64,000 nucleotides of DNA from Anarhynchus alexandrinus (Eukaryota > Chordata > Aves > Charadriiformes > Charadriidae). Both the position numbers and the translations under genes were made by a program. The stretch covers positions 372,001 to 436,000 of the forward strand of contig VUYV01000146.1 of the NCBI GenBank assembly GCA_008711295.1. The letters are read 5' to 3'. Positions within the stretch are counted from its first letter, which is position 1, and each line of letters opens with the position of its first letter. Of the stretch, positions 48,801 through 60,010 are shown in pieces. The notes under the pieces are model-generated. The model was not told the DNA's origin, did not search any database, and was given only the letters and a program-made list of their open reading frames with translations.

Positions 48801-49889
48801 TTTACCTCCTCACCTTTGTGGACTTATTTTCAGCATGTCTCAAAAGTATGATTTCAAGTCAGATTATGCAAGTCTATGTCACATAAATTTCTCTTAGTGA
48901 GCTTTGCGGGATCTGTGCAGAAGTTCAAATTGGCAAGCCATTTGTTGAATGTAGACAGGGATTTGATCTTTGGGTGAAAAATTCAAACTTGATGCCTTTG
49001 CAGGGGAATGAAGCAAGATGAAAGTGAGATGTAGTGAGTCCCACTGTCATTTTGTGCCTGATTTCTGGTATTGTGGTGTGGTTCACTTGCTGTGCAATGC
49101 TCCAAAAGCGTTCTCTTCTGATAGCCTATTATTTAGGGCTCTGTTGAAGTATGTCGGGGTTCTTATCTGGCCTGTGTGCTGAGGTTTGCTTTTTGTTGAA
49201 ACAAAGGGAGAGAGGAAATAGATAACTATGCAGAATTAGTTTGTAACTGAGCTCCCCTTAACCTGGGAACTGTGTTGCATTCTTCGATAACATAAATGAA
49301 ACTGGAATTTATATCAAAGCTTGCATGAAGTCTCTGGGAGCAGAGCCTCTTGCATATGCTCAGAACTGAGGTACAGGGTGTCTTTTATACTTTGAATTAA
49401 AAATAGTGGCTCATATATTCCTTATTTGTAAATGAGCAGCTCAGGTCTCAGTCGCTTGTGGATCTCCTTCAGGCTATTGCAATTTTGTGTATATTCTGAG
49501 GTCACTGCTCAGGTGTAACTTGGTGCTTTGTTTTCAGTCCCTGAGTTCGGTGTGGACAGCATTTTCCTTTCCTGTGTACTTCAGTCAGGTACAGAGGAAA
49601 GAGCAGAAAGAAATTCAGGGGATCCTTCCATTCCCCTCTGTCAGGTTCTGGCAGACCTGGTGCTCTGTTGTCCAAGTAATCCCCGAAGACTGAGCTTTTC
49701 TGGAGCTCCACTTTCTCTGAAAAGCAGGCCACTTTCTGGCCCACTTTCCTAAGGAATTAAGTCATACATAGGCATGTTGAGTGTGTGTAGCTCAAACTGG
49801 AGGTTTCACAAGGAGAGGGTTGTTTTCAGTACTGCAGTTGCAGGATAAGAATCAGAGTTCTCGTAAGCAGTGTGGGTTTTATCTACAGC

Positions 49890-50045
49890 ATGGTCCTGAG
49901 CCCAGGAGACGCATGCTGTATTCCAGTTCTGCCAGGAACTACTCTGCTGTGGGCAAATTGTGATTCCATATTATGGTTGAGTTTTCTCATCTAGAAAACA
50001 GAGAGGATGTTTGCTTCCTTTGAAAATTAATGAATGAAAGGTATT
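49890..50045 (+). repeat. MIR-like (tRNA-derived CORE) SINE
   Basis: The plus strand reads CTGAGCCCAGGAGACGCATG, then TATTCCAGTTCTGCCAGGAA, then CTGTGGGCAAATTGTGATTC and GAGTTTTCTCATCTAGAAAA. These match the MIR order of tRNA-like head (CAGGAGACCTGGGTTC), CTGCCACT, GGGCAAGTCACTT and TTTCCCCATCTGTAAAATG. The copy is old but the order is intact. Confidence 0.62.
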
Positions 50046-53000
50046 AGACGACACATAGGCATTATTAGCAGTATTTTTTTTTGCCTGGATCCATTAGTAA
50101 AAAATACAAACCACTAAAATGTTTGCATATAGAAGTCAGTGTCTGAAATAGTAGTCTTGCACTTTTTTTTTGTGTTACCATCCCTTATTTAGAAATCAGT
50201 TGTTTTATTTTAGCTAGCATTTCATAACTGCTCTCTGACTTTGAAACCAAAACTATGCAGTCATCTGTACTGGTTTTATTTGTTTATTCATTTTTTGGTA
50301 GTCTCTCACTGTCACTGCAAGGATACTTACATGTGTGAGTTTTTGAGTACAGATGTTGTGAAGCGATATGGAAAATATGCCACATTTGTCTGGCTCTTTC
50401 ATAGCAGAAATTGTAAAGGGAAGGCTTTATTTGCTTTGCTGAACCTGCTACCTGCTACAGTTTGAGCAGCACAGCAAACAGGATTGAGAATGAAATGGGT
50501 ACAGCTACTGTGGGCTTCATTTTAACACTTACAAGGCAATCAGTCAAATAATACAGGGATTGTTGTTATGTACTTGGGAAGTTATCGGACATCTAACCTG
50601 GTTGCCATATGACACATATGGTCCCTATTAAGGTAGTTATTGGAGACAGATTTTTATTACACGATATTTTTGTGAGGATGGACAATGCTACTTTAGCCTC
50701 AATTTACAGAGGGACAAATATTTTACAGAGATGTCTAACTGATAAGCACATGCAGATTGGGTTGGCAACACCTCTTCTTCATGAGCATCTGCAGGGCAAA
50801 CTGCCACAGTTCCTTGTGGTCCTCCAGCATTGTGCTGTACCGTGTGATGATTCAGAAACGAATTCATGAAGAGTGCATATCGTGGTGCTGGAGGAGGAGA
50901 AATACAGCAGAGTGTAAAAACCTTGTCATCTGTGCCAAGTTAAACCGCCCTTGCTTTTTGGTTATATGACCTGAATTCCCAAATAGTTTTGGAATGATTG
51001 TAGCTGAAATTCAGCTACAGGGACTTTACTAGTCACCAAAGAAGAGGAAGGAATAAGGATTTACATATACCTCCCAGGGAATTAATGTGTGTCCAGTCAT
51101 CTATTTTCTACTGGCTGCAAAATAACATGTATGATTTCAGGGGCTTTTAGGGACCCTCTTTAGGGATTTCACTAGTTTTAAAAATATGTCTCTAAACAAT
51201 TGCTGTAGATCTCATAATGGCTTGTGTCGCTCCAGATGCATACTACACACTTAAGCTCTGCTCATAAAATAAAACTAAGCACAAAGCAATCCTTCACACA
51301 AGACAGAAGAAACAGAAAAGTGAGAAAATACATTGGAATTACTGTTAACTTCATTAGCTGTAATATCATAGTTTTCTAAAATGAAAGGTACAATATACTA
51401 AAAGGCACATTTTTTATTAATCCTCTTTCTCCTCCACATACAGTCTCATTCTATTTCCAAATACCATTTTCTGGTTAAGCTTTCTTCTTGAGGTTTGGGA
51501 ATTAGCGGTGTCTTTTTTTAGCTCACAGCACTAAAGTCCGTTTTAAAAATTTCTCTGCTTTCTTTCAACTTTCAGTGAATAACAAATGGCCCTTCTTTCC
51601 TCCTTGCCATTCTCTCTGTTTTCCATCAAATGTCAGTGTTACTGCAAAAGCTGCTGGTGTTGGACCAGGGCAGAGAGACTTCCTAAAATAGTACCGAATC
51701 CTCAGTCCTGTTGGCAGTGTTAAATGTTAGGCTCAGTCTGAATTGAGATAGCGCAGTTGCTGCTACAAACCTGGGGACATCTGTTTACCAAGGAACTTAC
51801 TAACAAGCAACTTTGCTATGTCTCAGGAGCTTATGCAGAAATGAGCTGCGGTTGTAACTGTGGTCTCTATCAGCGGCTCTGTCATCAAAGTTGTAATTCA
51901 AGTCAACTTTAGAAACTGAGCAGTGATGATTTAAAAGCAGTGAGTCACAGGTGACCCCATTCTTATGATAAAGAACGTACAGTTTTAAGCCAGAAATGCA
52001 GAGCATCTGATGTGTGTGTTAACTAATATAGCAGCTTAATATCTGTTGTGTCAAACTGGTGAAGGGATTTGCTTCAGCTTGGCAACTTCCAGGACAATTC
52101 ATGTTCACCACTAAAATAGCACATATTTCTTCATTGCTACTCTGAAAGCTAGCTCAAGAAGCATTTATTTGGAGAAGTTCAACCTTCATGTTAGTCTTTG
52201 TCCCTGATGAGTTCATGATGGAGTAATGTATTCTGACATAATTGATTGTTCATGCAATAACACAGTAAATAATGGTTTAGACAAACTATATTAAATCCAC
52301 AGCTCTTGAGCCAGATCACTGCATAGAGCAGAGTAACACTGCAATGTTGTAATCATCTCTAAGGAGCAAAACAAACTCTTATCTGGACGATACAGTACAT
52401 GAATGAGCCTTTGCAAGCCAGATGTTCACAGAGCGTTTCAGTGTTTGGATTGCAGGATGCCAGTTCCATGTGCTGCTCTTGCATCCTGCATTTCCTGTGC
52501 CCTCTGCGGTGTATTTGCTGTATCTCAGTTTCTCTCTCTGCCACAGAGGTGGGAATTCATGAGGTGGCTGACAACATCTGGGACCCGGTGCAGGCTCTTC
52601 AGTATATTAAGTACGTCTTTTTCCACACACGATCACCTATGGCAATGGCTACTTAGGAGGCGGCGCATATAAAGAGTTGGATACATAGGCTTAGTTTTTT
52701 GTGGGATTAGGATTTGCCTTTGCTTACTCTTCTGATTTTTGTCTAACTGGAGGGAGTTATGGAACTGGCTCCTGTAGACATGGCATAGTGATGGCTTCAG
52801 AGAATACTTCCCCTCTGAACTGGTGTTCCAAAATATGCGCTGAGTTTACAAGTAAATAATCATTAAAATGTAGCTCAGGAGTGGTGGAAGGCAAAGCCCA
52901 CTTGCTAGTAGAAGCTTCTAGCTTGGTAAAATTCCAGTGCTACTAAATTTTTAATCTTTGTAACAGAGTACCTGGTATCAGGCTACATTTCCCTCCTTGT

Positions 53001-56000
53001 TCTACATTTGCTTAATGTAGTAGTTTCTATTGCTCATTGGAGATGGATATTAGGTATATAAACTAGTGCTTACATCTACAGTTGCTCTTCATATTTACAT
53101 TTTCTTGCTGCATTTTTAGGAAATTAACAACAATTTAGTAATAGTTGTGCATTTTAAGGTTCTCGGTTAGGTTTATTCAACTATTTTTCATTTTCCAGAC
53201 AGCTGTTGATATGAAGCCAAGGGTGGAGATTTGTAATTATTTCAAAGGACATCAGAATATATTTATTATTTGCAACCTAAGTGAGTAAATCTGTCACAAT
53301 GGCCATTATTTAGTGGCATGAGAGTAAACTATACTTTATAATATTGTCATTAAACCAGCAAGGTTTTTTTTTCCCTTTTTTCCCCCTACACATTCATTTC
53401 CTTCCTTACATGTTGTATTATATTATTTTCTTCTGGCTGAATTCTATATTGGAGATGCACAACAGCAGTTCTGATCTGATTAGGGAGGTAAAAGTGTGTC
53501 TGTGAGAATACTCCTCTTGGCAGAAGATACGTGATTAAAGGAATGGTGAGATACAGCCACAAATCTGTTTGAAGAGATGTTGAATGCAAAAAGCTCAGAA
53601 ATATTCCACCGTATTTGTAGGCTCATAGCTGATTATAAAACTAAAGCCTTCCTCATAATGTGATGGTGAAACCTCAGGAGATAATCATCTTAAAGTTTGG
53701 ATCCTTATTTGAAGTCCATCCAGACTGTTACACCCTTAAATTCTATTAAATCTGGCTGAATATCACACAAGAATAGGCTTTTTTTTTTTAGTGAGGATGT
53801 TTGGTACTTCCTGCCTCCACTTCATCTGGAAATGCTGTAAGAAGAGCCTTTCTCATCATATGATATTTATAATTATTATTATTTCAGCATTTCTTATTCC
53901 AGACTGGGTGGAGGTTACAAGGATGATCATTCACTTTGAATTCTAATTTAATATATGACTATGTATAAGGAAATTTCTTGGTTGAACCATCTGGGGAAAA
54001 AAAAGAGGTTTAAAACATCTTTATTTGTTAAAATACGCCACATAACTTGTAGTGTCCTGGAACAGTGCCTCTAGATTCCTGTCCAGGATTATGGAGTAGC
54101 AGAAGGAGTGAGTGTCCCTGGAATATCTATTACACAATTACATCAAGACTCCTTTATGCTAGAGGGAATTTTCCATCTATTTTCTGAATACTTAGTGGAC
54201 TCAAAGTAACAAAAAATAATTCATAATGTATGTACCCTACTGTACCCTTCCATAATTATATCACTAATCATGAAGCTGACTTATGTAAAATGGGATAATG
54301 AAAGTCTGATGATTGTTTTGGTTTGTTAATTCCTGAACCATCTCATTAAGCAATGGCAAAACATCCCCGACTGCATGTGTGCAGCGTGTCTCTGGGGTGG
54401 TCTGTCCATGAGTGCTGGAGAGGTGGCAAAATTGTCTTAGCGGGACTGCCAGCGAGTCTACTGGCTGCAGTCAGCGAATGCCTTCAAAAGTTTGTCTTCA
54501 GTAGCATGATATATGGTACTCGGCTTTCTGAGAGTTGTTTGGGATATTTTGAAAGAAAAATTTTTCTTTGGAAACTACCCATTTGTTGAAACTCAATAAA
54601 ACAATAATCTATTTGTTTTCTTAGTCTTATCGTAAATGAAAATTTGGAGAAGGGATTTGTATTTTTTTTTTTGGTGTGCGTTTGCAAACCATTCATCTCT
54701 GCGGTTTTTCTGTGCAGGGATGTTGAGGAAGAAAGAGAAAGAATTTACCATGTTCCTCCCTGGGTATGTGGGAAACTATGGATGAGATTCAAGCCCGTAC
54801 TTGGACTGAGCAGTGTCCTGAGTGGTAGGCAGCTGGGTACCCTGAGGTGGATGAGATGTAATACATCCAGCTGTCTATTTAAATAGTTTGAGTGGGCGCT
54901 CCATGAAACACTGTCCCATTAAGGCACATGTGTGCAGTAGCATCCCTGATAATAACAGCCCATTGTCCAGGTTCTTGGTTGTATGTGAATATATATAAAC
55001 ACATTTTCTCATGGGTAAAATAATTGTTATTATCTGTTTTAGTGGAAACATAAAGTACAGGAGAAAAAGTGTTTGTGCTCTGAAAATGAAGTGTTGTTCT
55101 GGAATATTGAAAATCGTCTTTCAGGACAAATGTGTTACAGCTCAGAGATTGCTCCAAAGAGGAATTAAGTATTTTTAATGTTCTCTGAAAGTGAGTATTT
55201 TCAATATACCATATGACCAAGTAGCTGGTTCCTCAATAAAACTTAAAATGATTCTCCTGAGCATATCAGGGGAAAGCGTATCTTTATATGAGTTTTGGTG
55301 CTCAGGCTATGCTTAGCTTTTGTTTTTTTGGTACTGGCCTACTGAACTGAGTTGAAACTCACAGCTACATTAATTTTTCAGCCCACTGATCACAAAGCTT
55401 GTGACCTGGCTCTCAGTGAATATACCTTTTCTGAGTATTAACTAACTAGGGTCCTTGTAGCCAGCCTGAAAGACATGAAAATGTGACTCAGCACAGAAAA
55501 TAATAACCTTCCCACACCTCCTTATAATATGAGAGGTGAAGGAGCTTGTGGTACTGTACTGCTCTCCAATTACTTGTTCTGGGAATAAGTAGAAAATGTC
55601 ATTTCCCATTCTTTCCTTTCACAAAGTGTGTAATTTTTATGCATTTGTGTTGAAGCACCTTCAGTCAGAGGCCAGGGTGTCTTTGTGATAGGCATTTTAT
55701 TATACAGAATGTAAAGGTTTCCTAATCTAGCCTTTACAATTTGAATAAAGAGAATTACATAAGGCATAAGAGAATTAAGCATAGGAAAATTGAACTGGCA
55801 TTAAATATCTATTAGCCCATACCTCTGTCTTAAAAAAGCCCAACAACTTCCAAACTAATTGATCAACTACAAAACACCCATGCCGCAGTAATGAGGATTC
55901 AGTTGCTCCCCTCTGAGGCGGCTGTTACACAGTACCACGCAGAGGATTTTTTTTTAACGTGAACTTTCTGTTGCAGTGCATAAACTCTAAATTACTAAAT

Positions 56001-58472
56001 TACATAAATATTTAAGTGAATTGAGCTTTACTGGCAGACACGTAATTCTCAAATAGTTGAGATTTTTTCTTATCTACGTTCTCACAATTGCGTGAAAAAA
56101 CAGTTTTAGTGCAGGTAGCTTTTTTTGAGAGAGAGGGTATTAAGGGAAAATTGTAAGGAATTCAAACTATTAAGATAATATTTTTATTCTATTTTGTTTT
56201 TTAGGGATTCAGTCTTTCAAATGCAATATAACTCCCTAACGATTTTTATCTGGCCTTCTGGCAACATTTAATCAGATTTTTCTAACTATGTTGTATATGA
56301 AATGCAAAATCAGTGGGAAAAGTTTTTGTTTACAACATCTAACATTTATGAAAAAATTCTACAGAATTCTTGGAAGAACAGTGAACTCTTATAGAGGATC
56401 TTATAACCACCAAGAAAAAAAGAAAAAAGAAAGGTTTTACATCATTACATCTTTCAGTTTAGGGTATTTTTATGAAGTCTGTTCAGGTCACTCACCAGGA
56501 CTTTATGTTGGTTTTGTTGTTCTGCATGAACTGATGGGCAAATTGAGGTGGCTGTGGCAGCGGGGAGCTGAAGCAACCATTGATGGGACAAGTTTGCTCA
56601 CCAGAGCATGGCACAGAGCAGGGCTGGAGCAGACCCCAACGCTCTCTAGAACCCTGCCTGGTGTCTGTGCTAGACACAGCACTGACCTTTCTGAGCAACT
56701 GGATGCTGGTTGTGCTGCCCCTGCATTGTAGTCTGTCAAACCTTGTAGGCACGTCTTTAGATGTATTATTCTTCAGGTCCTCTGGGACTGTCTGTCCCAT
56801 ATTCAGCTAGACATCTTCAGCTTCTAATTTAGTCCAAGGACATAAAGAATGGATGCTACCGGGTTGCATGGAAGAATGGCACTATTAAAATAACAAACAG
56901 CTAATATTTGTATTTTATTTTTAGCTGATTTCCTGTTGTTTCCCTGCGGCTGCTGACATTGTCACAAAAGCTTCCTTTCTAGTTGCTTTGCTTAAAATAT
57001 ACATACATCGTGCATATATGCATCTGCGTGCCAGAGCATCTGTGTGTGGACTTGTCAGATTGTCCAGTGTATTTGCTTATGAATAAGGTGGTATCAACTC
57101 AGACTCCCTGAGAATGAGAAGTGGGAGTAGGTTGCAGAAAGACCTTTCCACGAGGCTTTTTCTTCTTCTGTGAACATGGCCCTCAGAACGTAGATGCTCT
57201 GCAGCCTGTATTCCCAACTATGTGCTTGTAGCATGGGCAGGCAGACATTTCCCCTGACAGACAGGCCATAGACAGTGGACTTCAGTCTTGACCAAAACAC
57301 TGAGTGTCTCTCCTCCAATACTTCACAGCAAAAGATTGAGTCAGCATTAGTCCTCTGTGGTACTTAATGTCAGAATGAGTCACTCAGCAAGACTTACCTT
57401 ATTTATATGTCCTGAAAGGGCGGGTAGGGCCTTCAGATAATAGTGCAGGATGCTATCCCTTGAGGGGTCATGTGGTTTCTTGCTCTCTCCTTTCTATTTT
57501 TAATTTCCCTTTGAAGTGAGTTTATTGAGTCACGCAGAACTGAAAGAAATATTTAAAAACGCAACAGACAATAATTCAGCTTCCTTATTTCTTGCCCTAT
57601 TCAAGTACTGACCAGACACTCTTCATCTTCTTAATTTCCGATCTCCTCCCCCATATTCCATTTGCTTCCTGAATTTCTCTGGCTTATGATAACACCACAG
57701 ACCCTATCCAATTACTCATTTAGGCTTATTGTTTCCTTTTTTTTTTCCTGAGAGGTAGCCAATTCTCATAAGTTATCCCTGGCCAGGTATATTTCAGCAC
57801 ATGCTGTGCTGAAATCAAGTGTTAGGCATTACAAGGGGTTCCCAGTCTTTCATGAACATTGTGAACATGTGTAATTAGGAATTTTTTTTTCCTGCTGGGC
57901 ATTTGCTGGGGCTGTGAACAAGATAAAGGTTGTCAAAAGCTATCTTTCTGCATTTTTATTTTCCCATTATCTTCTTACTGCCTGAGGGTACAGCAGAACT
58001 GGAATTGTTACACGGTAATGCATGCTGTGGCTCAGTCCCAGTGTCACATCATCATTTTCACCACAACGTCATGTTTTTTACTCAAAATGTCCTTTTCTTG
58101 CCACATTTATGTGTATGTTTTTTAAATATACTGTAGATGTCTCTACTGAGGGCATTCTAATTGTACTTAAGTGGCATTAGGAGGTCCTGGCTGTAGTAAC
58201 AGCACCCAAAACACAGGATTTTGACCACTGTCCATCCACAACCTCACATGAAATCTCTCAGTTGTTATGACTATGTGTGAATCAGTTCTCCTTCTGGCTC
58301 ACTGTGTAGTATTTGGTACCCACAGATTCCATTAAAGGTCCTTCATGAGAATAGCTATGTGATTGATAGACTCACTCTTATAGATTCTATATGGCGTCCT
58401 ATGTAGCTTTCTCCAAGTGTAACATGCATATGTGTTCTATTTAAACTTCTCTTAATTTTATTCTTCTTCTAG

Positions 58473-58728
58473 GTATTATGACAACTTTACCCAGTGCACA
58501 GAACGTGAAGCCAACAAAGCGAGGTGCTTTTGGCCAAACCCCCTTGCAGAGGGCTTTATCACTGGAATTCATAAACAATTCTTTTCAAACTGTACTTCAG
58601 AAAAGGTTCACTGGGAAGATCCACCAGATGAAATTCTCATAACTCTGATCTTGATCCCAGTCATGTTGACATGTGCCATGATAACACTGGTAGTATGGTG
58701 CAGCAAGAGGAGTGATATCCTGGTGTAA
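58473..58728 (+). CDS. RAMP3: RAMP3 exon 4 (rest of ectodomain, membrane span, tail)
   Basis: The acceptor is TTCTTCTTCTAG and the first base G completes a Met codon (AT|G). The 84 following codons encode Y-Y-D-N-F-T-Q-C to the stop TAA at 58726. In 156-residue numbering, Cys80, Cys90 and Cys112 complete the six-cysteine ectodomain. Sequons are NFT (76-78) and NCT (111-113). Glu82 and Trp92 correspond to human Glu74 and Trp84, the region that shapes ligand choice. The DPPDE loop (121-125) precedes a membrane helix at about 126-147, then C-S-K-R-S-D-I-L-V. Two features differ from human: the tail ends in DILV rather than DTLL, and one sequon is shifted by three residues. Identification as RAMP3 is very strong from the CFWPNPLAEGFITGIH segment. 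Confidence 0.97.
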
Positions 58729-59636
58729 CTTGTTCCTCTGGGCTTTCTTTTTCTTTATTTCCTTCTTCCAAAAATGCTAAGAAAGGAGGACGGAGAAACT
58801 TGACAAAGATTTCAGATCTGCCGAAATGGAACCCGTGAGATACTGAGACAGAGGCAATGCTCCTGTGAATAAAGAGCTGCCTGCTGCTGCTGCTGACAGT
58901 CACTGCTTCTGAGCTTGGCCATCGGTGTTGCTGATGCAAAGCTCTCTGCTTCCTTTGGGCCTCATTGTCATGGAATTCATAGGCAGCTCCCAGAAACAGG
59001 AGAGTCCCCAGGCAAATGGATCCCTTACCTGCAAAAGGGGTAAAGTTACTTTCCCGTGGGTAAAGCTGGTTGGTAAACTAAGTTTTGCAAAACTATGTAA
59101 ATGTACATACGCATGGTGTAACATTGACCACAGGGGAGATGATATCTCTTGAGATTTTGTGCAGGACACTTGAGGTTTTCATCTGTGAACCTTGTGACTT
59201 GGATAGAAGATCACTGACAAAGGAACTGAACATGGATGTAACCAAGTGGCAGCTTTTCCTGGAAGCTAGTCAAAAACATCATTATCAAGATCTGGAAGTA
59301 TTGTCCTGGCAAAGGAACAATTTCTGTGTCCAGTGACTATCCCCATCGGGAAAATATCATACCACGTTATAAAATAGTTTCTAAAATGCCTTTAAGCATG
59401 GCTACTCGGAATTGTATGGCTTACAAACAAACTCTGGGAAGATATACAGGTCTTATTTTACAGAGCTGGAAAATGTGAGATGAAATTGGTTGATTATAAA
59501 TATACCAAGGAGTAACGAAGAAACTTTCATATGCCACACTCTTCATTTTTCCTCTTTTATAGTTATTATTCTTGACAACTTGTGTTCACTGTATACTCCC
59601 CGCTCCCACTTCAATTTGTGCAAGTGATATCCTTCA

Positions 59637-59642
59637 AATAAA
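59637..59642 (+). terminator. likely main polyadenylation signal AATAAA
   Basis: This canonical hexamer lies about 910 bp after the RAMP3 stop codon and has a G/T-rich downstream element at about 59650-59675. It would give a 3' UTR of roughly 0.93 kb. Confidence 0.6.
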
Positions 59643-59828
59643 TATAAAGGTGTCATGTTGATTGAGGTGCCTTTCAGAGTATAATTTTGTACATAAACAA
59701 TTCTTCGTCCCATGAAGAGTGTGGGAACTGAGGGATGAACATCAAAGCTTGGAACAGACAGAGGAGGAAAGACAAAAAATTCTATTCAGAAATCTTATTC
59801 TATAAAGCTATTCCTATGTAACAATTTA

Positions 59829-59834
59829 AATAAA
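59829..59834 (+). terminator. alternative polyadenylation signal AATAAA
   Basis: A second canonical hexamer lies 190 bp after the one at 59637, followed by TTGTATCTGTTGTAAACC, which is T/G-rich. It could give a slightly longer RAMP3 mRNA. Confidence 0.5.
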
Positions 59835-59985
59835 GATCATATGCCAAAAATATAACAACTTGTATCTGTTGTAAACCTTTATTTTCTGTAATTTCAGAAA
59901 TGCCTTTTAGTCGAATGTTTTTCTATTATAAGTGAGCAATATCTGTTACAAGTGACTTTTCATTTTTCCATACCTTATGCACGCA

Positions 59986-59991
59986 AATAAA
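59986..59991 (+). terminator. alternative polyadenylation signal AATAAA
   Basis: The hexamer lies in GCAAATAAAATACAGG and is followed by GGTTGAATGG and GGTGTTTCAT. It is the most distal plausible end of RAMP3. Confidence 0.4.
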
Positions 59992-60010
59992 ATACAGGTT
60001 GAATGGCCAA

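Larger units (their letters stand above)
27505..58472 (+). other. RAMP3 intron 3 (donor GTAAGA, acceptor CTTCTAG)
   Basis: This 31-kb phase-2 intron holds no further coding exon that I can support. Identifiable content is a duplicated stretch at an N (29375), AT-rich DNA at 31.3 kb, a decayed long CR1 (31.9-32.9 kb), the 35.1-35.4 kb cluster of CCCATTGA/TCAATGGG cores, a broken endogenous retrovirus (43.3-44.0 kb), an internal CR1 ORF2 fragment (44.65-45.2 kb), a (GTTTT)n tract (45.85 kb) and a MIR-like SINE (49.9 kb). The other stretches (27.5-29.2, 29.5-31.3, 33-35, 35.5-43.2, 45.9-49.8 and 50.1-58.4 kb) show only AT-rich non-coding sequence. Confidence 0.75.
5598..58728 (+). other. RAMP3: RAMP3 gene, coding span from start to stop codon
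   Basis: RAMP3 is a single-pass type I membrane chaperone that pairs with the calcitonin-receptor-like receptor (giving an adrenomedullin/AM2 receptor) and with the calcitonin receptor (giving an amylin receptor). It alters glycosylation, trafficking and ligand choice at the cell surface. The coding span comprises exon 1 (5598-5649), a candidate 30-nt microexon (24658-24687), exon 3 (27372-27504) and exon 4 (58473-58728). All junctions have GT/AG borders and compatible phases. With the microexon the protein is 156 residues; without it, 146. Human RAMP3 is 148. RAMP3 is preferred over RAMP1 and RAMP2 because of the sequence around CFWPNPLAEGFITGIH, the SNCT site before the DPPDE motif, and Glu at the position equivalent to human Glu74. 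Confidence 0.93.
58729..60010 (+). other. RAMP3: RAMP3 3' UTR (end uncertain)
   Basis: This follows the stop codon directly. Four AATAAA signals could end the mRNA, at 58868, 59637, 59829 and 59986. The second is followed within 30 bp by a G/T-rich stretch (GGTGTCATGTTGATTGAGG), a good downstream element. The third and fourth also have T/G-rich sequence after them. Short open frames in this stretch have no protein-like features. Confidence 0.65.

Noticed and set aside
59085..59336. 83-codon plus-strand frame in the RAMP3 3' UTR
   Set aside because: It lies downstream of the stop in the same mRNA, has no good start context and resembles no known protein.
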